Part shown: in pieces, positions 13,674 to 18,985 of the stretch
Layout of the letters: every line of letters starts with the position of its first letter
How positions within the stretch are numbered: position 1 is the stretch's first letter
Assembly (NCBI GenBank): GCA_002381125.1
Contig: DFUT01000019.1
Span: forward strand, 1-25,166
Origin: Bacteroidales bacterium UBA4179
GTDB lineage: Bacteria > Bacteroidota > Bacteroidia > Bacteroidales > Dysgonomonadaceae
Direction: 5' to 3'
Length of the DNA: 25,166 nucleotides
Made by a program: the position numbers and the translations under genes
Notes under the pieces: generated by a model
The model's database searches: none
The model's input: the letters and a program-made list of their open reading frames with translations, nothing else
Told to the model about the DNA's origin: nothing

Positions 13674-14430
13674 TTTGACCTTGTTCCAGATAAGAGAGAA
13701 TATTTTCAGGAGCAAATAGCTTCCATTGGGAGTGATAGACCAACGTAGCCGCTGATTCGTCAAGCAGATAACGCGTACTTTTTCCTTTCTTTTTTCGGCA
13801 AACCTCTAGGAATTCGTCGCTCAATTTTAATTCCTTTTGAAAATAAGAAAGCAAAAACCCCGTCTTCTGGTAGAGAAATTGTTTGTCGTATATTTCAAGG
13901 TAAGTTATCAGTTTGTTTTCGTTCAAATAAGTCATGGCAGCTATTGCATGCAGCAATTCTTCCAATCCTCCTGCCCGATCGATGCGGTCGATGCAATCGA
14001 TTACCGTCCGCTCTTCATCGGTTACATGCACCAGCGAATTCATTGGCGGTGTATAAACCCCTTTTTCGCTTATCGATTTGCAATAAAAATAATGAATGCC
14101 TTCGAAATCGAATGGAGTAAATTTTTGTGCAGAGGAAATGTAAAGGATAAAAAATTGCTGGTGAGCCAATCCATGATATTCTAAAGCTGAATGATGCGAT
14201 ACATAGGCTGAGGGTGTGATATTGCTTCCGATTTCGAATTTTGTAGCTATGGCCTGTTTTGTTGCCAAATCGGTAACTGTATACAAATCGCGGCGAATCT
14301 GGCAGATCAATTGTTGTTTCTTGTAATTTCGCAGTAAGTCTTTTGCCGATTTTTTATTTCCGACAATTTGGACAACATCTTCCAGACGAAACAATTTCAT
14401 CCGATGAAAATCTTCCAGATATTTCTTCAT
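13660..14430 (-). CDS. AbiEi-family antitoxin (type IV TA, orphan)
   Basis: 256-residue protein of the AbiEi type: an N-terminal winged helix (residues about 10-60, LFRLEDVVQIVGNKKSAKDLLRNY then QIRRDLYTVTDL) and the characteristic middle segment SNITPSAYVSHHSALEYHGL, followed by the C-terminal antitoxin domain with DEERTVIDCIDRID. AbiEi proteins repress their own operon and neutralise AbiEii, a nucleotidyltransferase toxin. Normally abiEii follows directly, but here only about ten codons of a candidate start are left, so this looks like an orphan. Its promoter region and first 20 codons recur as a fragment at 21152-21240. Confidence 0.82.
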   Translation of the reverse strand: MKKYLEDFHRMKLFRLEDVVQIVGNKKSAKDLLRNYKKQQLICQIRRDLYTVTDLATKQAIATKFEIGSNITPSAYVSHHSALEYHGLAHQQFFILYISSAQKFTPFDFEGIHYFYCKSISEKGVYTPPMNSLVHVTDEERTVIDCIDRIDRAGGLEELLHAIAAMTYLNENKLITYLEIYDKQFLYQKTGFLLSYFQKELKLSDEFLEVCRKKKGKSTRYLLDESAATLVYHSQWKLFAPENILSYLEQGQNEIA

Positions 14431-14448
14431 TTTATTTTAAATTTTTCT

Positions 14449-14481
14449 CAAAGGTACGGAAAAATCCGGACTTTCGGGAAA
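14449..14481 (-). promoter_or_regulatory. Promoter of the AbiEi gene
   Basis: On the - strand TACCTTTG (14456-14449) with TTTC at 14481-14478, spacer 21. The start codon is 18 bases downstream. The same stretch is repeated at 21233-21265 in front of an AbiEi remnant. Confidence 0.65.
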
Positions 14482-14513
14482 AATTTAAAGTTTTTTCTAA
14501 GAACAGCATAAAT

Positions 14514-14660
14514 ACGGTAAAAGCAATCTTTTTGTCTCGTATTGGCATTGTCAAAGACAACATCGACTTTTCGGTCGCCGATTTTTGTTTTGAGCTCTGC
14601 CGGAAACCCCACTTTTGCCTCAAGAGTCGAAACCTCCTCGTTGTCGTTGCCTATAAACAG
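14514..14660 (-). pseudogene. 3' fragment of an MNT nucleotidyltransferase gene
   Basis: About 49 codons closely match the C-terminal half of the intact MNT gene at 18050-18352: LFIGNDNEEV, then a segment matching KVGF.AELKTKIGDR, KVDVVFDNANTRQK, and FYR. The 5' half with the GS and DxD catalytic motifs is missing. At the 5' break, the coding sequence joins an operator-bearing repeat through the shared word TATAAACAG (14652-14660), which also occurs in the intact gene. That points to a deletion by microhomology. Downstream of FYR the sequence diverges. Confidence 0.8.
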
Positions 14661-14880
14661 AAATGTTTATTTTTCGGCGTCTTTCTTTCTATTACGTTTA
14701 CGTTCTGAAAAAAAGTCGCAAAAGTTATTTATCATTCGCATAGTATCGGTTTACGGCAGAGAGTGAAGATAGTTTGCTGGTTGGTATCCAAAACTGCGGT
14801 AAACCTGACACTATGAATCATAAAGCCCTAATTCTTCATCTGCATTCATTATTTCAACGAGGTATTTCTTTTGTTCCTCT
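14652..14880. repeat. Direct repeat copy A (229 bp)
   Basis: Nearly identical to copy B at 15402-15630, exactly 750 bases away, with a few substitutions and two compensating single-base indels. It holds a palindromic operator (14653-14670), a truncated PIN toxin start, and the last 19 codons of an antitoxin, which here have become the C-terminus of the XRE/DUF6922-type gene. Confidence 0.92.
14783..14821 (-). pseudogene. PIN-domain toxin, first 13 codons only (copy A)
   Basis: An ATG overlapping the stop of the preceding frame encodes MIHSVRFTAVLDT, the first strand of a PIN-fold RNase toxin with its first catalytic Asp, and then the frame loses all similarity. It is identical in protein sequence to copy B at 15533-15571. 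The toxin body is absent. Confidence 0.6.
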
Positions 14881-15371
14881 TTTTTTGTTAGATCGGTTTG
14901 TCGAAGAAACCTTGGTTTAAACTTTTTCAAATCGCTTTCCGTTAGTTGATAATATCGCATGATTTCGTCGATTTCTTCTTTATTCCCTCTCTCCAACACC
15001 CTGTTGATAACAGCCGTTTTATTTCTTTCCCAATCAATTTTATCAACATCCGTATCCCAAAAAACTATCCTGCGAATGTGGGGAAATTTTTTGGGGTTTA
15101 ATCGCGAAAACTTTTTATCCTTGTATTGTTTTATATCGTGGTAAGTTTGGAGCAGCGAAAGAAAGCCTTCTTCATAACCCATGAAACTTTCAATTTTCAT
15201 TGCCTGATCAATGGTCAAATTGCGTTTTCCGGTGACAATTGCGTTTATGGTTTGATACTTAATGCCCGTATTCTTTGACAATGTCCGCTGCGTTATTCCC
15301 TTTTTCTTTAAGTCTCTTTCGATAAGTTTTCCGGGATGAATACCTTTTATGAGTTCAATGCGATTATTCAT
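14811..15371 (-). CDS. XRE-family regulator with DUF6922-like domain and acquired C-terminal tail
   Basis: The protein of 186 residues has a HigA/XRE helix-turn-helix at about residues 10-65 (HPGKLIERDLKKKGITQRTL, then KYQTINAIVTGKRNLTIDQA) and a DUF6922-like segment (HIRRIVFWDTDVDKIDWERN, then AVINRVLERGNKEEIDEIMR). Such proteins normally precede an AbiEii-type nucleotidyltransferase and act as antitoxin or repressor, but none follows here. The last 19 residues, KKYLVEIMNADEELGLYDS, are identical to the end of the excisionase-type antitoxin at 15561-16016, where they belong by family pattern. They were appended by the 229-bp repeat. The ATG at 15371 is chosen over a GTG at 15380, which would lie only a few bases from the predicted transcription start. 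Confidence 0.78.
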   Translation of the reverse strand: MNNRIELIKGIHPGKLIERDLKKKGITQRTLSKNTGIKYQTINAIVTGKRNLTIDQAMKIESFMGYEEGFLSLLQTYHDIKQYKDKKFSRLNPKKFPHIRRIVFWDTDVDKIDWERNKTAVINRVLERGNKEEIDEIMRYYQLTESDLKKFKPRFLRQTDLTKKEEQKKYLVEIMNADEELGLYDS

Positions 15372-15388
15372 ATTTTTCACTCTTTAGG

Positions 15389-15420
15389 CAAAGATATGAA
15401 ATATAAACAGAAATGTTTAT
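15389..15420 (-). promoter_or_regulatory. Promoter and palindromic operator of the XRE/DUF6922-type gene
   Basis: TATCTTTG (15396-15389, - strand) is a perfect -7 box, 17 bases from the ATG. Just upstream lies ATAAACA-GAAA-TGTTTAT (15403-15420), a perfect 7-bp inverted repeat placed where it would cover the spacer and -33 region. The same palindrome is present at 14653-14670 and, with one mismatch, at 18423-18440. Confidence 0.7.
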
Positions 15421-15630
15421 TTTTCGGCGTCATTCTTTCTATTACGTTTATGTTCTGAAAAAAGTCGCAAAAGTTTTTTTATCATTCGCATATTGTCGGT
15501 TTACAGCAGAGAGTGAAGATAGTTTGCTGTTTGGTATCCAAAACTGCGGTAAACCTGACACTATGAATCATAAAGCCCTAATTCTTCATCTGCATTCATT
15601 ATTTCAACGAGGTATTTCTTTTGATCCTCT
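15402..15630. repeat. Direct repeat copy B (229 bp)
   Basis: Partner of copy A (14652-14880). This copy appears to be in the native setting: the operator stands directly before the XRE gene promoter, and the antitoxin tail is continuous with an excisionase-type antitoxin. The left-hand 40 bases recur once more before the MNT gene (18401-18440). Confidence 0.92.
15533..15571 (-). pseudogene. PIN-domain toxin, first 13 codons only (copy B)
   Basis: The ATG at 15571 overlaps the antitoxin stop codon, as in intact excisionase-PIN toxin pairs, and encodes MIHSVRFTAVLDT before similarity is lost. The rest of the toxin, including the other acidic active-site residues, is missing up to the next promoter. 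Confidence 0.65.
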
Positions 15631-16016
15631 TTCATTTTCTGCTTGTAACGAACAATATCTTCGTATTTAATGCGTCTATGTTTACCTATTTTGGTGTACT
15701 CAATCTTACCCTCTTCCAGTAGTTTCACCAGGTGAGGCCGTGAACATCCCAGCAATTCTGCCGCTTTCTGTGTGGTCACTTCCGTAGCCATAGGCACTAT
15801 TGAAACAGGTTTTCCCTCGCTCATCGCTTTTAAGATTTCACTTAAAAGTTTCAATGCTTTTACCGGGAGTATAATTTTTTCTCCGGTCTCTTCAATTTCA
15901 ATTTCAGCCTGGTCTGTTTTTAACCGGTCGATAGCCGAAATCAAGGAAGAATAAGAATTCCGTGCTAATTTTCGTTCATGCTTATCCGGTCTTTTTATTT
16001 CATTGATTGTTTTCAT
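15561..16016 (-). CDS. Excisionase-fold antitoxin of a PIN-type TA pair (orphan)
   Basis: 151-residue protein. The C-terminal half is a MerR/excisionase-type helix-turn-helix (about residues 79-125: VTTQKAAELLGCSRPHLVKL, then GKIEYTKIGKHRRIKYEDIV). The N-terminal half is a helical segment common to antitoxins that pair with PIN-domain RNases, and the end, DEELGLYDS, matches the ending such antitoxins usually carry. It should bind DNA to repress its operon and neutralise the toxin. The toxin gene downstream is reduced to 13 codons. It has its own promoter with a repeated motif. Confidence 0.8.
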   Translation of the reverse strand: MKTINEIKRPDKHERKLARNSYSSLISAIDRLKTDQAEIEIEETGEKIILPVKALKLLSEILKAMSEGKPVSIVPMATEVTTQKAAELLGCSRPHLVKLLEEGKIEYTKIGKHRRIKYEDIVRYKQKMKEDQKKYLVEIMNADEELGLYDS

Positions 16017-16052
16017 ATTTCTTTCATAGCTTGATGTAAATTGTATTCACTA

Positions 16053-16089
16053 CAAATATAATCGAAATATTTGGAATAATCGAAATATT
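16053..16089 (-). promoter_or_regulatory. Promoter and repeated operator motif of the excisionase-type antitoxin
   Basis: TATATTTG (16060-16053, - strand) is a perfect -7 box with TTTC 21 bases upstream. Two direct copies of ATAATCGAAATATT (16058-16071 and 16076-16089, 18-bp period) overlap the promoter, a plausible binding site for the antitoxin itself. Confidence 0.6.
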
Positions 16090-16149
16090 CGAAACATTTA
16101 ACATCTATTTTTCGGCGTCTTTTTCATTGTTTCATTGGTAAGTTGCAAC

Positions 16150-16320
16150 TTCAGAATGCAGATGGTGGTTGGTGGAAAGTTGAGAGTGAGAGTGAGAGTT
16201 GAACGCTCGTGGTGGGTAGTTGGAGACTAGAGTAAGGGAGCGTATGGGAATTTAAAGGTTGGCGGAGCGGGAATTGTCGTAGTGGCCTGAGTGGTTGGGG
16301 AAGCCGGAGTAGTTAGAAAT
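16150..16320. repeat. G-rich dispersed intergenic repeat, copy 1
   Basis: A C-poor, G-rich stretch on the + strand with no open frame worth naming. It contains GCTCGTGGTGGGTAGTTGGA, then GGGAATTTAAAGGTTGG and GGAGCGGGAATTGTCGTAGT. The same phrases in the same order recur at 22290-22475. This fills most of the gap between 16017 and 16393. Confidence 0.65.
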
Positions 16321-16393
16321 TTTGGGATGAAATGAGATGAGATGGTTGGGTGTGAATTCATGGGTTGCAAGATGATGGTGAGGGGAATGGTGA

Positions 16394-16528
16394 TTAGAGT
16401 TTGGTTTCTGATTCGGATTTCATTTTTACGAAATTTACCGGGGGCAAGAAAATAAGTCCGAGTCCGGCCTTTGCTGCCAGTTGCGAGAAATGCTCTCTTA
16501 TATAAGGATAAATTATAGCAGAAACCTC
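16394..16528 (-). pseudogene. C-terminal remnant of a SecB-family chaperone gene
   Basis: Forty-four codons and a stop read EVSAIIYPYIREHFSQLA and then AAKAGLGLIFLPPVNFVKM. This is the conserved C-terminal helix and PPVNF strand of SecB proteins (PYxRExxxxL, then LPPVNFxxL). There is no start codon and the rest of the gene is gone; the fragment begins 5 bases after the neighbouring gene's stop. It differs from the intact SecB-like gene at 19692-20150, so it represents a second, lost SecB or TAC chaperone. Confidence 0.72.
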
Positions 16529-16532
16529 TTAA

Positions 16533-16967
16533 TTATACGGTTAATGCTAAATTATCAGGGAAGAAAGTTAAGTTATTATTGACGGTAAATTTTATGCTTA
16601 CATTTTTTCGAAAAGAATTAAAAATATCCAGTGTATTTTTTTCGATAGGAATTTTTATAATTTGATTATTTGTAGAATATGTTGGGAAATATTTCGATCC
16701 TCTAATCTCAAAATCGACTTTATCGATGCCAACTAATGCATCATCCGATATAAAACAGATGATTTCCGAAGGAAATTGTTCAGTGAACTCGTCAAAAAAC
16801 TTACTTTCCCATTGAATGTACTTATTGTCAAAATGATAAACCTCATTAGGGACAACTTCGATAAAGTGGGTATTCGATTTCTCATCATGTTCATAACGAA
16901 CACGAGTTCCGGGGAATTCGTTTATAAACGATTTTAATTTTGATATAATAAATTCACTCGATGTCAT
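16533..16967 (-). CDS. Hypothetical protein, 144 aa
   Basis: Soluble protein with no signal peptide or membrane segment. The N-terminus (SSEFIISKLKSFINEFPGTR, then VRYEHDEKSNTHFIEVVPNE) resembles an uncharacterised family common in Bacteroidota mobile regions, in which a short helix is followed by a strand with HxIEV. Rich in Phe, Ile and Asn, with no catalytic motif recognised. It starts 1 base after a 48-codon HEPN-like ORF and is followed by the SecB remnant. Function unknown; it could be part of a decayed TA or phage-related unit. Confidence 0.7.
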   Translation of the reverse strand: MTSSEFIISKLKSFINEFPGTRVRYEHDEKSNTHFIEVVPNEVYHFDNKYIQWESKFFDEFTEQFPSEIICFISDDALVGIDKVDFEIRGSKYFPTYSTNNQIIKIPIEKNTLDIFNSFRKNVSIKFTVNNNLTFFPDNLALTV

Positions 16968-16968
16968 A

Positions 16969-17115
16969 TTAATATTTTTTTAATATAGGTCTGATTCTTT
17001 TTGATAACTCAATGGCTTTTAAACTATCGTTATATAAAAAGCTATTATCTTCATAATCGGCAGAAATTCTCAATTTCCTTAATTGGCCTATCGATTTATT
17101 CTGAAGTTCACTCAT
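16969..17115 (-). CDS. Small HEPN-like ORF (48 aa)
   Basis: An ATG-initiated frame of 48 codons: MSELQNKSIGQLRKLRISAD, then YEDNSFLYNDSLKAIELSKR and a short basic end. RxxADYxxx followed by a helix of the form AxxLxxxxxxxL is the pattern of the last helices of HEPN/UPF0332 proteins. It is too short for a full HEPN domain (about 110-140 residues), so it is either a C-terminal fragment reusing an internal Met or an independent small protein. It ends 1 base before the 144-residue gene and has a promoter upstream, so it may well be expressed. Confidence 0.5.
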   Translation of the reverse strand: MSELQNKSIGQLRKLRISADYEDNSFLYNDSLKAIELSKRIRPILKKY

Positions 17116-17169
17116 TATTTACAAATCAATAGTATTAATTCGATTGTAAAGTAAAGCATGATTTTCCCG

Positions 17170-17200
17170 TAAAGGTAGGCAATTCAGTAAAAGAAAAAAA
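17170..17200 (-). promoter_or_regulatory. Probable promoter for the small HEPN-like ORF and the 144-aa gene
   Basis: On the - strand TACCTTTA (17177-17170) is one base off the -7 box, with TTTT 19 bases upstream. The layout and flanks (AATTGCCTACCTTTA after a TTTTCTTTTACTG-like stretch) are similar to the lipoprotein promoter at 13462-13492. Confidence 0.45.
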
Positions 17201-17208
17201 ATTTTCTT

Positions 17209-17526
17209 TCATAGAGCAATGCCTTCGTTCATGATATTGATTTGGAAAGGCGTTTTAAATGGTCTTTTTTCCCAATTCTTTTTTAAAACAATCATCGGAC
17301 TGATGGGGACACCCGTTTCTATTTCTATCTCATAAAGTGGTATGGTGATTTGCTGTTCTTCTTTTACCGACAATCGCTCTTTATCTACAATGATCAGTAA
17401 GTCAATATCACTGTCCGGTCGAAAATCACCTCGGGCCAGGCTCCCGTAAATAATACCTTGTGCATCAGGAGCAACCCGCTGCAATGTTTCTTTTATTCGT
17501 TTCAATATTTCGCTTCTGTCTTGCAT
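17209..17526 (-). CDS. MNT-type nucleotidyltransferase (second MNT of the trio)
   Basis: Minimal nucleotidyltransferase of 105 residues. The active-site motif GSLARGDFRPDSDIDLLI (Gly28-Ser29, Asp40, Asp42) matches the GSx10DxD signature of MNT antitoxins such as MntA, which AMPylate HEPN toxins. The third acidic residue expected on a later strand is not obvious (the strand reads GVPISPMIVL), so activity may be altered. It starts 12 bases after the HEPN gene, in the same operon. As the second MNT in the unit it could act on the HEPN protein, on another target, or as a partner of the upstream MNT. Confidence 0.85.
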   Translation of the reverse strand: MQDRSEILKRIKETLQRVAPDAQGIIYGSLARGDFRPDSDIDLLIIVDKERLSVKEEQQITIPLYEIEIETGVPISPMIVLKKNWEKRPFKTPFQINIMNEGIAL

Positions 17527-17538
17527 GGTGTATGGCTT

Positions 17539-18027
17539 TTATTCCGGAAGTTCAAACCGGTTTTTGACGAAATCTTTCACCTCTTCTAATATATCCAATA
17601 TCACTTGCTGATGCTTACCCAACAAGTTCAGCCCCTCAATTATTTCATCGGTAACAAAAGGAAACTCGTACGTAACAATGTTTCTCGTTTCGCGGAGCAT
17701 CATCCATTCATCGGCACTTCCAATGACATTCAACTTCTCGAGTTTTGCCAGTCGGTCAATAAAAGGCAATTCCCTGATATCCTCCCCCAGATTCTCCAGA
17801 ATTGAAGGGAACAATTTTCCACCCATACTATCCTGAAGTTTCGAAAAACGAAAAATCAACTGGTCCATGAAACTCAATTCTTCCGGTTGCAACTGCTTAT
17901 ATTTTTCTTTATCCAGGGGAAAATGGTCTTTCACTTTCTCCCAGGCAAAACGCATGCGCTCGCTATGAATGGTACAGAGTTGAACCGCCTCTGTCAGTTT
18001 ATTCCTATTTTCCGATTGATTTTGCAT
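17539..18027 (-). CDS. HEPN-like protein with degenerate RX4HXY motif
   Basis: All-helical protein of 162 residues lying between two MNT genes, as expected for a HepT-like HEPN RNase toxin. The HEPN signature region is ETRNIVTYEFPF. Where active HepT has Arg-x4-His-x-Tyr, this protein has Arg115-NIVT-Tyr120-Glu-Phe122, so the catalytic His is Tyr and the Tyr that MntA AMPylates is Phe. The Arg-Asn pair and the following Pro are kept. If the alignment is right, the RNase is inactive and cannot be modified in the usual way. The family assignment comes from fold pattern and context and was not tested by search. Confidence 0.72.
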   Translation of the reverse strand: MQNQSENRNKLTEAVQLCTIHSERMRFAWEKVKDHFPLDKEKYKQLQPEELSFMDQLIFRFSKLQDSMGGKLFPSILENLGEDIRELPFIDRLAKLEKLNVIGSADEWMMLRETRNIVTYEFPFVTDEIIEGLNLLGKHQQVILDILEEVKDFVKNRFELPE

Positions 18028-18049
18028 ATATATTGGTCGAACGATTAGA

Positions 18050-18352
18050 TTACAATTTTACGCGGTCGCGAATGATCGAACGGTAAAAGCTTTCTTTTTG
18101 TCTCGTATTGGCATTGTCAAAAACTACATCGATTTTTCGGTCGCCGATTTTTGTTTTGAGCTCTGCGAGAAATCCCACTTTTGTCTCAAGAGTCAATACC
18201 TCCTCGTTGTCGTTGCCTATAAACAGGTCAATATCCCCGCCTTTTTTCCTATCGTCGGTTCTCGAACCAAACAGGTAAACGGAGGTTCCGTCCCCGAAAT
18301 GTTTCTTCGCCAATTTCTTTATCGTATCTATCTCAAATTCATTTAAACGCAT
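18050..18352 (-). CDS. MNT-type nucleotidyltransferase (first MNT of the trio)
   Basis: 100-residue minimal nucleotidyltransferase with LFGSRTDDRKKGGDIDLFIG (Gly29-Ser30, Asp40, Asp42) and a third Asp at position 75 (KIDVVF), so all three metal-binding carboxylates are present. It is probably the antitoxin-type AMP transferase of an MNT-HEPN pair. It leads an operon of MNT, HEPN and MNT, with gaps of 22 and 12 bases. Its 3' half is duplicated as a pseudogene at 14514-14660. Its promoter carries the same palindrome as the XRE/DUF6922-type gene, so it may be under that regulator. Confidence 0.88.
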   Translation of the reverse strand: MRLNEFEIDTIKKLAKKHFGDGTSVYLFGSRTDDRKKGGDIDLFIGNDNEEVLTLETKVGFLAELKTKIGDRKIDVVFDNANTRQKESFYRSIIRDRVKL

Positions 18353-18408
18353 ACCGGCTTCGTTGTAGAAAAATTTTTATTCGTCATCGATAACAGCGAG
18401 TCTTTAGG

Positions 18409-18440
18409 CAAAGATATGAAATATAAATAGAAATGTTTAT
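18409..18440 (-). promoter_or_regulatory. Promoter and shared operator of the MNT-HEPN-MNT operon
   Basis: TATCTTTG (18416-18409, - strand) is a perfect -7 box. ATAAATA-GAAA-TGTTTAT (18423-18440) is the palindrome of 15403-15420 with one mismatch, at the same distance from the -7 box. The 40 bases TCTTTAGGCAAAGATATGAA onward match copy B almost base for base. Confidence 0.7.
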
Positions 18441-18511
18441 TTTTTCGATCCTTATATCCCATGGTGGCATAGAGCAAGGATAAGAATCTCTTGCTATCAT
18501 ATTATGATGAA

Positions 18512-18572
18512 TTTCGGGTTATAACCACAAATATACATCCTATTTTCATTTTTTTCGGGTTGCAACCACAAA
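18512..18572. repeat. Pair of 20-bp repeats TTTCGGGTTNNAACCACAAA
   Basis: Copies at 18512-18531 (centre AT) and 18553-18572 (centre GC), 41 bases apart, each containing a GGTTNNAACC palindrome. The second lies in the 3' end of a short - strand ORF (encoding FVVATRKK) and the first would encode a similar FVVITRNSS, so this may be a duplicated gene end as well as, or instead of, a binding site. Confidence 0.6.
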
Positions 18573-18767
18573 ATTATCTTGTTGACACTGATATAACCGG
18601 TACCCTTTGGTGCGATAGCGGCGGGATCCTTTGAGCGATATTATCCTGTTTTTCCATAGCTGCTCGAAATCCAACACATGCAAAGGTACCACTTCGATCG
18701 TTTTATCCCCTGCCGCTATTTTGTCCGTTTGACCCAAGGTAACGATCGATATCGTTAAATCTTTCAA
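18546..18767 (-). CDS. Unrecognised ORF, 73 aa, possibly a gene fragment
   Basis: Frame of 73 codons with plausible protein composition (VTLGQTDKIAAGDKTIEVVP, then VLDFEQLWKNRIISLKGSRR and RLYQCQQDNFVVATRKK). The only possible start is a TTG, and an in-frame stop lies a few codons upstream, with no promoter in view. The basic second half with Trp and several Arg/Lys could bind nucleic acid. I do not recognise the family. Lack of a proper start and repeats at both ends favour a fragment. Confidence 0.4.
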   Translation of the reverse strand: MKDLTISIVTLGQTDKIAAGDKTIEVVPLHVLDFEQLWKNRIISLKGSRRYRTKGYRLYQCQQDNFVVATRKK

Positions 18768-18810
18768 TCCGAAAATTGTTCATTCTGCATTATCCATTAT
18801 CAATTAATTT

Positions 18811-18956
18811 TTATCTGCGTTTTCAATCTGCGAACATCTGCGTGAAATAAATTTCTTTCTCGCTAATCTACGCTGATTTTTTTCTGCGCTTATCTGTATA
18901 TATTTGCGCATTAATCTACGAACATCTGCGTGAAATATTTTTTTCTTCCTCTCGCC
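18811..18956. repeat. Intergenic phrase repeats (ATCTGCG family)
   Basis: Two long copies of AATCTRCGAACATCTGCGTG followed by AAATA, a T-rich run and TCGC start at 18825 and 18913. Shorter variants (TTATCTGCGTTTTC, CTAATCTACGCTGATTTTTT, CTGCGCTTATCTG) lie between. Similar ATCTGCG/ATCTGTG phrases are common in Bacteroidota intergenic DNA. This, with a TTATCCATTATCAATTAATT phrase at 18790-18809, accounts for the 218-bp gap. Confidence 0.6.
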
Positions 18957-18985
18957 GATCAACATTCGTTAGCATAATTTCCCAT

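Noticed and set aside
13531..13719. 62-codon + strand frame near the AbiEi gene end
   Set aside because: Overlaps the AbiEi 3' end in antisense and has no promoter or recognisable sequence.
15413..15670. 85-codon + strand frame across repeat copy B
   Set aside because: Antisense to the PIN stub and the antitoxin tail, both of which have family support; no domain pattern of its own.
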